In this document: piece by piece, positions 17,768 through 25,593 of the stretch
Layout: every line of letters starts with the position of its first letter
Position numbering within the stretch: the stretch's first letter is position 1
Source: CAVSKL01 sp963728475 [NCBI: Candidatus Eiseniibacteriota bacterium]
GTDB lineage: Bacteria > Eisenbacteria > RBG-16-71-46 > JABDJR01
Direction of reading: 5' to 3'
Length of the DNA: 64,000 nucleotides
Assembly: GCA_963728475.1 (NCBI GenBank)
Contig: CAVSKL010000001.1
Location: 1,240,001-1,304,000, forward strand
Position numbers and translations under genes: made by a program
Notes under the pieces: generated by a model
The model's input: only the letters and a program-made list of their open reading frames with translations
What the model was told of the DNA's origin: nothing
Database searches by the model: none

Positions 17768-17971
17768 CTACACGCTGCCGGGAGCCGGGAAGTCCCGGTC
17801 CATGACCGTCTTCCGCCCGTCGGCCCGGGCGTTCTCGATCGCCTGATTGCAGAGCCTGCGAACGTGGTCGGACAGCGCCTCGGGAACGCTCCCCGAGGTG
17901 TTCATGCCGGACTGATCCTTGATGTAGTTCTTGATCTTCGAGACCACGACCAGGACTTCGTTTTCGCTCAT
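17768..17971 (-). CDS. Bacterial histone-fold protein
   Basis: 67 aa from ATG 17971, with a strong GGAGGGAGGA ribosome site. The sequence shows the histone-fold order: a first helix VVVSKIKNYIKDQ, loop with MNTSG, a long second helix around PEALSDHVRRLCNQAIENA, then ADGRKTVMDRDF, where R-K-T-V plus D-R-D-F is the loop-2/helix-3 signature of histone folds (compare the R..T...D pair of archaeal histones). It closely resembles the short bacterial histones known from Bdellovibrio and Leptospira. Expected to be an abundant chromatin or DNA-binding dimer. It is only 91 bp downstream of senA on the same strand. Confidence 0.82.
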   Translation of the reverse strand: MSENEVLVVVSKIKNYIKDQSGMNTSGSVPEALSDHVRRLCNQAIENARADGRKTVMDRDFPAPGSV

Positions 17972-18062
17972 GAAATCCTCCCTCCGGACGGAGCCAGGCC
18001 GGCGCACCGGACGCCGGCACTCCGGGATCTTCCCAGATCCGGGCCGAACCGGCAAATCCTTG

Positions 18063-19412
18063 CTAGCGGGCGCAGGTGCGGAACCCCGCCGGAACGTCGT
18101 TCCGTTCCGGCAGATAGAAATTCCGCCAGGTATTGCGCAGCAGCCGCCCCCGGGTGGCCCAGCCCCCCCCCCGGAGCACCCGGTGCCGGCCGTCCATCCA
18201 GGGTTCGGAATAGTCCTGGTAGGGGTCGGGAACGAACCCGGGGTAGGGGAGGAACGCGCTCGCCGTCCACTCCCAGACGTTGCCCACCAGGCCCCGGATG
18301 CCCAGGGCGGAGTCGCCGGCCCCGAACGCCCCGACCGCGACCGGGCCCAGCCGGCGGCCGTCCAGGTTCGCCCGGTCCGGGCCGGGAGGATCCGCGCCCC
18401 AGGGGAATCGGCGCTTCCCGCCCGGTGCGGCGGGATCGTAGGTGGCCGCCCGCTCCCACTCGGCCTCGGTGGGGAGCCGCCGGCCCGCCCACGCGCAGTA
18501 GGCCTCCGCTTCGAACGCGTTCACGTGGATCACCGGCTCCGCGTCCCCGAGGGGGACCCAGGCGTCGAACTCCCGCCGTTCCCAGCCGCCGGTGCCCCCC
18601 CGCCGCCAGTAGACCGGATGGTCCGCGCGCGCCGACTCCAGCCAGCCGCGCCCCCCCGGGGACCAGAGCTCGGGGCGGCGGTAGCCGCCGTCCTCCACGA
18701 ACGCGGCGAAGCCGGCGTTGGTGACCGGCGCCCGGGCCATCCGGAACGGGGCGACCGCCACCGGGTGCGCCCACTTCTCATTGTCGAAGACGAAGGGCTC
18801 CCCGTCCGGGGTCGCGCCCAGGGCGAAACGTCCGCCGGGGACTTCCACGTCCCCTTCCAGCCCGCCGGCTTCCGCCCCCCGGTCCCGGCGGGCGGCCGGC
18901 TCCCCCCCGCGCGGGAGGGAGGCCCCCTCCGGGGCGAGCCGGAGCCGGGGGGCGGGATAGGCCAGGGTCTGGCGGGTGTAGGTGAACGCCTCGTCGTGCA
19001 TGTCCTCGTGGAAGATCACCAGCCGCAGGAAGTAAGCGAGGCCGGGGGGAACCGGATCGGCGTCGAGGAACCCCAGCACGCGGTCCAGCACCGCCGCCAT
19101 GTAGGCCAGGGTGCCGTCCAACGAGGGCAACGGCAGGTCCCAGCGGGTGTGGTGGGGGACCGCCATGGAGTCGTAGAGGGCGTCGGCGTCGGGCCGGGCC
19201 GGAGGCTCCCGGTTCAGATGGCGCACCACCCAGTTTTCCTGGAACCAAGCCAGGTGGCCGATCTCCCAGAGGAGCGGGTTTACGGTCCCGAGCCGGGGAC
19301 CCATCAGGCGCTCCGGGCCCAGGCCGGACACCAGGTCCAGGGTGCGGGCCCGGGCATCCAGCAGGTCCCGGCGGAGGCGATCGGCGGAGGCGGTCGGATG
19401 GGAAGACGTCAC
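18063..19412 (-). CDS. senA: SenA-type selenoneine synthase (EgtB/OvoA superfamily)
   Basis: 449 aa from GTG 19412 with AAAGGAGCAA upstream. Like EgtB it has an N-terminal DinB_2 domain and a C-terminal FGE-sulfatase domain. The iron-binding histidines are at H53 (WEIGHLAWFQENW), H135 and H139 (FHEDMH). The WEIGHxxWFQE signature and the C-terminal TWRNFYLPERNDVPAGFRTC block distinguish it from ordinary EgtB and match the EgtB-variant group defined as SenA, which joins hercynine to a selenosugar to give selenoneine. The divergent neighbour 54 bp away is a SenB-type selenosugar synthase, the expected partner. SenC (a SelD-like selenophosphate synthetase) is not in the window. Assignment rests on motif recall plus gene pairing. 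Confidence 0.8.
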   Translation of the reverse strand: MTSSHPTASADRLRRDLLDARARTLDLVSGLGPERLMGPRLGTVNPLLWEIGHLAWFQENWVVRHLNREPPARPDADALYDSMAVPHHTRWDLPLPSLDGTLAYMAAVLDRVLGFLDADPVPPGLAYFLRLVIFHEDMHDEAFTYTRQTLAYPAPRLRLAPEGASLPRGGEPAARRDRGAEAGGLEGDVEVPGGRFALGATPDGEPFVFDNEKWAHPVAVAPFRMARAPVTNAGFAAFVEDGGYRRPELWSPGGRGWLESARADHPVYWRRGGTGGWERREFDAWVPLGDAEPVIHVNAFEAEAYCAWAGRRLPTEAEWERAATYDPAAPGGKRRFPWGADPPGPDRANLDGRRLGPVAVGAFGAGDSALGIRGLVGNVWEWTASAFLPYPGFVPDPYQDYSEPWMDGRHRVLRGGGWATRGRLLRNTWRNFYLPERNDVPAGFRTCAR

Positions 19413-19466
19413 TTGCTCCTTTCCCCGGCTGTGAAGGCAGGGCCGGCTCGACTATTCTATCCGCCG

Positions 19467-20417
19467 ATGGTCCGGATCGTCTTGGTCAGCCCTTCCCCCT
19501 GGAGCGGAGAGACCGGGAACGCGGTCACCGCCCGGCGGTGGGCCCGTATCCTGCGGCACCTGGGTTGCCGGGTGACCGCGGCCGCGCGCTACGACGGCGA
19601 GCCCACCGACCTGGTGGTGGCGCTTCACGCCGCCAAGAGCGCGGCCTCGGTCCGCCGCGCCTACCTGGAGGGGGTGCCGTCGGTGGTGGCGCTCACCGGC
19701 ACCGACCTCTACCGGGACCTCGCGCAGAGCGAGCCGGCGCGCGAGTCCCTCCGGACCGCCTCCAAGCTGGTGTTCCTCCAGCCCAAGGGGCTGGAGCAGG
19801 TCCCCGGCCACTACTGGTCCAAGTCGGTGGTGATCCACCAGTCGGTACGGATGCCGTGGGTGGAGGCGTCGGAGCGGCCCCGGCACTTCGACGTGGCCGT
19901 GCTCTCGCACCTGCGCGAGGTCAAGGACCCGCTCCGGGCCGCTCTGGCTTCCCGCCGCCTTCCCCCCGCCTCCCGCATCCGGGTGGTCCACGCCGGCGAT
20001 GCGCTGGAAACGGCCTGCGCGCGGCGGGCGCGGGAGGAGGCCCGCCGCAATCCCCGCTACGTGTGGAAGGGGCCGCTTCCGAGGTGGCGGGCGAAGCGCC
20101 TGCTGGCCGGGAGCCGGCTCTTGGTCCTCAGCTCCCGCATGGAAGGCGGGGCCAACGTGGTGTCGGAGGCCTGCGTGGCCACGGTGCCCATCCTGGCCAC
20201 GCAGATTCCGGGGACGGTGGGGATCCTGGGAAGCAGCTATCCCGGCTACTTCCCGGTGGGGGATACCGCCGCCCTGGCCGCGCTCATGAACCGGGCCGAG
20301 ACCGAGCCCGCATTCTATGCGACAATGCGGGCGTGGGTTCGCCGGCTGGCTCCCCTTTTCCAGCCGTCCCACGAACGCGGGGCCTGGAGACATCTGCTCG
20401 AAGAGTTGCTGGGCTGA
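19467..20417 (+). CDS. senB: SenB-type selenosugar synthase (glycosyltransferase fold)
   Basis: 316 aa from ATG 19467. GT-B-like glycosyltransferase with MVRIVLVSPSPW, GNAVTARRWARILRHLGC in the N-terminal Rossmann half and SSRMEGGANVVSEACVA with PILATQIPGTVGILGSSYPGYFPVGD in the C-terminal half. This is the pattern of the TIGR04348-type family recognised as SenB, which uses selenophosphate to build a seleno-sugar from UDP-GlcNAc. SPS-type SMEGGANV replaces the usual GT4 SxxEGxxxx loop. The divergent senA is 54 bp away, so they probably share a control region. The selenium assignment is inferred from family and pairing; it depends on a selenophosphate supply elsewhere. Confidence 0.82.
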   Translation: MVRIVLVSPSPWSGETGNAVTARRWARILRHLGCRVTAAARYDGEPTDLVVALHAAKSAASVRRAYLEGVPSVVALTGTDLYRDLAQSEPARESLRTASKLVFLQPKGLEQVPGHYWSKSVVIHQSVRMPWVEASERPRHFDVAVLSHLREVKDPLRAALASRRLPPASRIRVVHAGDALETACARRAREEARRNPRYVWKGPLPRWRAKRLLAGSRLLVLSSRMEGGANVVSEACVATVPILATQIPGTVGILGSSYPGYFPVGDTAALAALMNRAETEPAFYATMRAWVRRLAPLFQPSHERGAWRHLLEELLG

Positions 20418-20459
20418 CCGACCGGCCCGGAATCTTGCCCCGATCGAGGGAACCACGAC

Positions 20460-21416
20460 ATGACACGCGCACCCCGACTGATCGCCGCCGCGCTCCTCCT
20501 GCTCGCCGCGGCGCTCCTTGTGCTCGCCGCACTTCCCGCCGCCGCCGGCCCGGCCGATCCTCCGCTCCCGGGCGCCCAGGCCGCCGCGGACAGCCTGTTC
20601 GAGGCCGGGCGGTGGGGGATGGCGGCCGCCGCCTATCGCGACCTTCTCGACCGCGACGGTTCGGTTTCCCGGAACTGGTACCGGCTCGGCACCGCGCGCT
20701 ACCGGCTCGGGGACTACCGCAAAGCCGCCGACGCCTACGACCGCGCCGCCGGCAAGGGGTTCTTCCCCCTGGCCAGCCGCTACAACGAGGCCTGTTCCTG
20801 GGCGCTGGCCGGGCGGCCGGGGTCCGCCTTCGACGCCCTGGACAAGGCGGTGGCGGCGGGGTACCGGCAGGACACCGCCATGGCCCAGGATCCCGACCTG
20901 GCCTCGCTCCACGACGACCCGCGCTGGGGGCCGCTCCTGGAAAAGGTGGGCCGCGCCGCCCATCCGTGTCTCTACGACGACCGGTACCGCCGGCTGGATT
21001 TCTGGCTGGGGGACTGGACGGTGACCCGCTCCGAGGGGCAGGAGGCGGGCTCCAACCACGTGGAGCGGATCCTGGACGGCTGCGCGATCATCGAGAACTG
21101 GTCGGGCGCGCTTGGCGGCGGGGGCAAGAGCCTCAACTACTTCGATCCGACCAGCGGGCACTGGAAACAGACCTGGGTGGATGATTCGGGGGGCGTTCTC
21201 GAGTACTCCGAGACCGGCGAGCACCCGCCCGAGGCCGAGATCCGCTTCCTGGCCCGGGTGTATGGGCCGAGCGGCACCGTGACCCTGCGCCGGATGACGT
21301 TCTACCGGAAGGGGCCCGACACCGTGCGGCAGTTGATCGAGAACTCCAACGACGGCGGGAACACCTGGATCACCGCGTTCGATGGGACTTATGTCCGCCA
21401 GACCACGGATCGGTAG
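20460..21416 (+). CDS. Exported TPR plus lipocalin-like protein
   Basis: 318 aa. A long Ala/Leu-rich signal peptide (about residues 1-30) is followed by tetratricopeptide-like helices (residues 35-145: DSLFEAGRWGMAAAAYRDLLD, NWYRLGTARYRLGDYRKAADAYDRAA, NEACSWALAGRPGSAFDALDKAV). The second half is a DUF1579/THAP4-like beta-barrel, from RRLDFWLGDWTV to YFDPTSGHWKQTW and FDGTYVR. The combination of TPR and this barrel is found in exported proteins of many Gram-negatives, function unknown. It lies 42 bp after senB and overlaps the next gene if the upstream start is used. Confidence 0.75.
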   Translation: MTRAPRLIAAALLLLAAALLVLAALPAAAGPADPPLPGAQAAADSLFEAGRWGMAAAAYRDLLDRDGSVSRNWYRLGTARYRLGDYRKAADAYDRAAGKGFFPLASRYNEACSWALAGRPGSAFDALDKAVAAGYRQDTAMAQDPDLASLHDDPRWGPLLEKVGRAAHPCLYDDRYRRLDFWLGDWTVTRSEGQEAGSNHVERILDGCAIIENWSGALGGGGKSLNYFDPTSGHWKQTWVDDSGGVLEYSETGEHPPEAEIRFLARVYGPSGTVTLRRMTFYRKGPDTVRQLIENSNDGGNTWITAFDGTYVRQTTDR

Positions 21417-22386
21417 CGGCGGGGCCTCGATGGGGACGTGGGGCGTGCTGGTTCTGCTGGGCGCCCTGACCGCCGGAATCCTGCCGCCCGGCCCGGGCGC
21501 GCGCCCCGCCCGGGCCGGCGGCGCCGACGGCAAGGACCCGGGCCCGGCCTGGGTGCCCACCACCCCGGCCGACTCCACGGCCGCCGACTCGGCCGGCGCC
21601 GACTCCGCCGGGGCCCCTTATCGGCTTCCCGGGTACCGGGTCGAGACACCCACCCTGTCCACCGCGGACAAGATGACCCTGGACGAGATCATCGACCGGT
21701 GCGTGGAGGGGGAGAAGACCAAGCTGGCCGGCCACCACGACGTGACGGTGACCCTCACCCTCCGGACGGTGGTGTCGTGGAGGAAGAAGAGACTCGTGAC
21801 CGACGCGGGTTATCTGGCCTACCAGGACGAGAGCGGGTTCGGGAAGTCGGTGCGGTTGGGGGAGCGCGAGCGGAAGTTCAAGCTCGAGGACGGCGCGTGG
21901 GTCTACGACAAGGACGAGGGCAAGGACAAGAGCCCGGTCACCCTGGAGGTGTCCGACAATGGAAAGGGGCTCCAGGACGTGCCGTTCTTCCTGGCCCAGC
22001 GGTCGGAGTACGACTTCAAGCTGTTCAGCCGGACCCTGGAGGGGGACCACGTGATCTTCAAGGTCGCGTTCAGCCCCAAGTCCGACTTCAAGCCGCTCCC
22101 CTCGGGCATCGTCTACGTGGACACCGACGCCTTCCGCATCATCCACGAGGAGTTCACCTTCGAGAAGCAGAACCCCCTCCCGCTTTTGCTCAAGAACGTG
22201 AAGCGGATCTCGCGGGAGTGGCGGCAGCTCCCCACCGGCGAGTGGGTGGTATCGCGGATCCTCGCCGACGTGGATCTGCGCGGCGGCTGGACCGGGGTGA
22301 TGCCGGAGAGCGTGACCTTCGCCCTGGCGCTCGACGACTACCGGTTCGATCAGGGCTACGACGCCGCCCGGTTCGGGAAGCGCTGA
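21391..22386 (+). CDS. Exported protein, unknown function
   Basis: About 331 aa. ATG 21391 gives MSARPRIGS with positive charge ahead of the hydrophobic GTWGVLVLLGALTAG, so it is preferred over ATG 21430, which would lack charge; ATG 21382 is a further option. It overlaps the end of the preceding gene. The mature part has a Thr/Ala/Asp-rich linker (repeated DSxxAD units) and then a beta-rich lipid- or lipoprotein-carrier-like domain (KYR-like strands, LDEIIDRC, FKVAFSPKSDF, YVDTDAFRIIHEEF). This resembles LolA-type outer-membrane-lipoprotein carriers, but I cannot confirm that. It precedes a beta-barrel gene by 1 bp. Confidence 0.65.
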   Translation: MSARPRIGSGGASMGTWGVLVLLGALTAGILPPGPGARPARAGGADGKDPGPAWVPTTPADSTAADSAGADSAGAPYRLPGYRVETPTLSTADKMTLDEIIDRCVEGEKTKLAGHHDVTVTLTLRTVVSWRKKRLVTDAGYLAYQDESGFGKSVRLGERERKFKLEDGAWVYDKDEGKDKSPVTLEVSDNGKGLQDVPFFLAQRSEYDFKLFSRTLEGDHVIFKVAFSPKSDFKPLPSGIVYVDTDAFRIIHEEFTFEKQNPLPLLLKNVKRISREWRQLPTGEWVVSRILADVDLRGGWTGVMPESVTFALALDDYRFDQGYDAARFGKR

Positions 22387-22387
22387 G

Positions 22388-23713
22388 GTGCGCGCCGTCC
22401 TCCTGCTCCTGCTCGTCGCGCTCGCCGCGGCGGTCCCGCCGGGCGGAGCGGACGCGGCCTCGGGCGGGGACGCCGATACCACGGGGGCGCCCGCGCGCGC
22501 CGACACCCTCCGCCGCGGCGACCTTCTCCGCGAACTCCAGCGCGAGGACCAGGACTTCTATCCGCCGGGGCTGCTGGAGCTGAACCGGAGCCTGGCCGAT
22601 TCCGGGCTCGCCCGGCTCGATTCCCTGGGGTTCCGGACGTTCGTGAAGGAGGAAGGCCGGCGGGCGCGGGGACGGGGGATCGGGATCAGCGCCCCCGACC
22701 TGGGCGACTACAACCGGGTCGAGGGTGGGCTCCTGGCCGCCGGGCTGTCCTTGCGGGAGCCGGTCTGGCACGGGATGGGCCTGCAACTCCAGGGGGGGTA
22801 CTCGACCTCGTCGCGGCGCTTTCGCCATTACGAGGCGCTCACCGTCCGCCTGGACGACTTTGCGCTTCTCCCGCAGGTGGAGCTGGGCTACACCGACCGG
22901 GTGGTCCCCTTCGGCTCCAACCGCCCCGCCGCGAACGGGATCCGCGCCCTGTTCGCCGCCGACGAACAGGACTACCTCGAGGAGCGCGGCGGGTGGGGCG
23001 GCCTCCGGTGGACGCGGAGTCCCGTCGGCAAGGTCGAGGCCCGCTACGTTGCCAAGCGGCAGCTCTCGGTGGCGACCCACACCGACTTCCGTCTCATCGG
23101 CAACCCGGGCCTCTTCGGCCCCAACCCGCCGGTGGATGAGGGGATCGACCGCGCGGTGGACCTTTCCTGGACGGCGGGCTCGCTCGCCTCGGGCCGGGAG
23201 TCGATCCATCTGGAGCACCGGGTGTCGGGGGGGGCGCTCGGCGGAGACTTCGACTACGTGCGGTCGTCCGCCGAGGCCTCGGCGCGCCGGTATCTGGCGG
23301 CCGGCCACGAGCTGGTGCTGGACCTGGGCTACGTCCGGGCGGGCGGCGATCCCCCGGTGCAGCGGCTGGCGGACGCCGGGGGCCTGAGCACCGTCCGGGG
23401 CTTTTCCCGCCGGACCGAGACCGGCCGGGAAGCGGTGCGTGGGAGGGCGGAGATCCTCGTTCCCTACGACCTCCTGGGCCGGAGCGGGATTCCGCTGGTG
23501 CGCCGGCTCCACCTGCAGTTCGTGCCGTGGGCCGACGCGGGGCGGGTGCTGGGCGGGCCGCGCTGGCTGACCTCGGCCGGGATCGGAGCCCAGTACTACC
23601 TGGGGCCGTTCGGGGGGGTCTCCTACCTGAGGTTCGACGCCGCCTTTCCCCTCGGGCCCGACCGGCCCGGGGACGTCCGCTTCTACTTGAGGTTCGCGCG
23701 CGGGCTGTTCTAG
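22388..23713 (+). CDS. Outer-membrane Omp85/BamA-like beta-barrel
   Basis: 441 aa from GTG 22388, one base after the previous stop. A signal peptide (VLLLLLVALAAAVPPGGADA) leads to a linker and then the barrel with alternating residues. The C-terminal LSTVRGFSRRTETGREAVRGRAEILVP carries the VRGF/Y substrate-motif typical of loop L6 in Omp85-family proteins, followed by LHLQFVPWADAGRVLGG and the closing VRFYLRFARGLF, which ends in Phe as outer-membrane signals do. There are no POTRA domains, so it is a short Omp85-related or 'surface antigen' barrel, probably acting with the preceding exported protein. Confidence 0.8.
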   Translation: MRAVLLLLLVALAAAVPPGGADAASGGDADTTGAPARADTLRRGDLLRELQREDQDFYPPGLLELNRSLADSGLARLDSLGFRTFVKEEGRRARGRGIGISAPDLGDYNRVEGGLLAAGLSLREPVWHGMGLQLQGGYSTSSRRFRHYEALTVRLDDFALLPQVELGYTDRVVPFGSNRPAANGIRALFAADEQDYLEERGGWGGLRWTRSPVGKVEARYVAKRQLSVATHTDFRLIGNPGLFGPNPPVDEGIDRAVDLSWTAGSLASGRESIHLEHRVSGGALGGDFDYVRSSAEASARRYLAAGHELVLDLGYVRAGGDPPVQRLADAGGLSTVRGFSRRTETGREAVRGRAEILVPYDLLGRSGIPLVRRLHLQFVPWADAGRVLGGPRWLTSAGIGAQYYLGPFGGVSYLRFDAAFPLGPDRPGDVRFYLRFARGLF

Positions 23714-23734
23714 GAACCGGTTGAAGACCCGGTC

Positions 23735-23748
23735 CCGGTCGCGACCGG
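23735..23748. terminator. Palindrome between convergent genes
   Basis: CCGGTCGCGACCGG is a perfect 14-bp palindrome 22 nt after the barrel gene's stop and before the convergent methyltransferase. No T-tract, so a terminator role is possible but unproven. Confidence 0.35.
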
Positions 23749-23794
23749 ATCCGGGGTTTCAGCGGGGAGCGGCCTTCGCTTCCCGGGCCGGGGG

Positions 23795-24451
23795 TCAGAC
23801 GCGCGCGGCCACCAGGACCTCGGAGGGGACGGCGAAGGCCACCACGGTCCGGCGGTAGCGCACCTCCCAGCCCGCGCCCACGTGGTCCAGGAGTTCCACC
23901 GGGCGGCAGCCCCCCACCAGCACCGGGCTCAGCCGGTGCAGGCCGCGCCACAGGCCGATCACCGACTTCGATAGAAGGCCGGTCCCGTGGGTGAGGCTCA
24001 CCAGGCAAAGAAGCCCGCCCGGCGCCAGCACCCGGTGCGCCTCGGCCAGCCAGGCCCGGATCTCGTCTCCGGGCAGGAGGTCGAGCACGTAGTTCGAGAC
24101 GAACCGGTCCGCACCGCCCTCGGGAAGATCCACCTCGGGCTCGCCGGGGATCCGGATCACCGAGGCCCGCGGACCGAACCGGGCAAGCCGGTCTCCGGCC
24201 AGCCCCGCCATGGTCTCGCTCAGGTCCACGCCCAGGTAGTGCGCGCCGGGGGGGAGGGCCCCGGCGAGGAGCCGCTCGGCGAAACTCCCGGTGCCGCAGC
24301 CCAGCTCGAAAACGGAATGCGCATGCTCGAAATCGGCGTGGGCGGCGAGGTCCCCGGTCGCGGGGTTCTCGTAGAAACGCTGGGAGTCCTGACCGGCCCC
24401 CAGCCGGTCGTAGAACCTGCGGGCGCGGCGGCGGCTCAGGGTCCGGCTCAA
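23795..24451 (-). CDS. Class I SAM-dependent methyltransferase
   Basis: 218 aa. The SAM-binding motif I is FELGCGTGSFAERLL (about residues 48-62), followed by the acidic strand-2 residue in YLGVDLSE and a motif-IV-like FVSNYVLDLLP and APGGLLCLVSLTHG. The protein belongs to the UbiE/Methyltransf_11 or _25 group that commonly modifies small molecules or lipids. The N-terminal RRRARRFYDRLGAGQDSQRFYENPATGDL has no recognised fold. Substrate not predictable. The VOC protein gene starts 10 bp upstream on the same strand, so the pair may be an operon. Confidence 0.88.
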   Translation of the reverse strand: MSRTLSRRRARRFYDRLGAGQDSQRFYENPATGDLAAHADFEHAHSVFELGCGTGSFAERLLAGALPPGAHYLGVDLSETMAGLAGDRLARFGPRASVIRIPGEPEVDLPEGGADRFVSNYVLDLLPGDEIRAWLAEAHRVLAPGGLLCLVSLTHGTGLLSKSVIGLWRGLHRLSPVLVGGCRPVELLDHVGAGWEVRYRRTVVAFAVPSEVLVAARV

Positions 24452-24461
24452 CGGAGGCCTC

Positions 24462-24911
24462 TCACGACCAGCTCTGGAGCTCGATCACGTTCCCCTCGGG
24501 GTCGGTGAGGTAGCACCAGGTCACGCGCGCTCCCGCCGGGGTGGTGAGGGTGACCACTTCGCCGACCACGCCGCCGCCGGCTTCCAATACCAAGCGCCGG
24601 GCGGCGGCCACGTCCTCCACCTCGAACGCCAGGTGGCCGTAACCGGGGCGATTGACCGCGGTGGGAGGGCGCTCGGCCGGGGCGTCGTACTGGTAGATCT
24701 CCAGGGTCGGCCCGTTCTCGCCCCAACCCGGAAGGCGATAATGGGCGCCCCGGAGATGGGCGTCCCGGAGCGCGGTGCCCCGGTCGAGCGCCTCCCCGCG
24801 GTAGTCCCGCTCCGGGGGCGCGGGCACGCATCCGAAGACCTTCCGGTAGAAGTCCCCCAGGCGCCGCCAGTCGCGGGCCACCAGGTTCGTGTGCACGTAC
24901 TTCGCCCGCAT
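24462..24911 (-). CDS. VOC/glyoxalase-superfamily protein
   Basis: 149 aa, start 24911. The beta-alpha-beta-beta-beta pattern of the vicinal-oxygen-chelate superfamily is clear: KYVHTNLVARDWRRLGDFY (His at residue 7), LEIYQYD, GYGHLAFEVEDV (His 93) and WCYLTDPEGNVIELQS (Glu 144). These are potential metal ligands of a glyoxalase I-like active site. Members include glyoxalases, dioxygenases and antibiotic-resistance proteins, so substrate is uncertain. Co-oriented with the methyltransferase. Confidence 0.88.
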   Translation of the reverse strand: MRAKYVHTNLVARDWRRLGDFYRKVFGCVPAPPERDYRGEALDRGTALRDAHLRGAHYRLPGWGENGPTLEIYQYDAPAERPPTAVNRPGYGHLAFEVEDVAAARRLVLEAGGGVVGEVVTLTTPAGARVTWCYLTDPEGNVIELQSWS

Positions 24912-24965
24912 GGTCCTCTTCCGGCGAACGGAAGCGGGCGGGCCGCGGACGCCCGCTCCTTCCGG

Positions 24966-25382
24966 TCAGCGCTTGCTGGTGGGCTCGCCCCGGATTTCCA
25001 CCTGGATCGTATCCGAGGCCCCGATCCCCTTCATCGCTTCCCGCACCGCGCGGCTGGCGGCGGCGGCGTTCGCGACCGAGGTCAGGCCGACGCTGGTGCC
25101 GAGCACGACGTTCCCGGCCGCGGGGCGGGCGTTGGCGCCCAGGAAGATGTTCATGCCGGGGTTTCCCTTGACCCCGTCCACCAGGATCTTGACCCCCTCC
25201 GGTTTCAGGATCTGGGTCTGGGCGCGGTAGGTCCCCGCCGGGGCGAACGAGGCCCCCGAGGACCCGAGCTGGAAGGGGGTTTCCAGGCTGTAGGCCACGC
25301 GCTTGCCGTCGACGCTCAGCACCCCGACCTGGCCGCCGGCGATGGCGAGAAGCCGCTCGATCGTCATCCTGTGCATTCCCAT
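24966..25382 (-). CDS. DUF5675-family protein
   Basis: 138 aa from the ATG at 25382 with GGAGGAA upstream; the earlier frame extension lacks protein character. It begins MTIERLLAIAGGQVGVLSVDGKRVAY with a repeated beta pattern, SLETPF and PAGTYRAQTQI, and then the GNPGMNIFLGANARPAAGNVVLG segment, which resembles the conserved HxGN...GCILLG core of DUF5675 (phage-associated, possible peptidoglycan-linked protein family). No signal peptide or membrane segment. Role unknown; family assignment is moderate. Confidence 0.6.
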   Translation of the reverse strand: MGMHRMTIERLLAIAGGQVGVLSVDGKRVAYSLETPFQLGSSGASFAPAGTYRAQTQILKPEGVKILVDGVKGNPGMNIFLGANARPAAGNVVLGTSVGLTSVANAAAASRAVREAMKGIGASDTIQVEIRGEPTSKR

Positions 25383-25593
25383 GCTGGATTCCTCCGAGAA
25401 GCCGCCGCCCTTGGGGTTCCTCCCGCCGCCACGGACGGGCGGGCGGGCGTCGAGAGGTCTCGACCGCAGGCACCTCTGCGCGAACCGGATTGCCGGCGCG
25501 GTGGGCCCGGGCCGGGCGGGCCGACGGGATGGGGGCGGCGGTCCGCAGCCCGTGAGTCTACCGGTTCCCGGCCCTCGTGTTGAGTGCGAGTTT

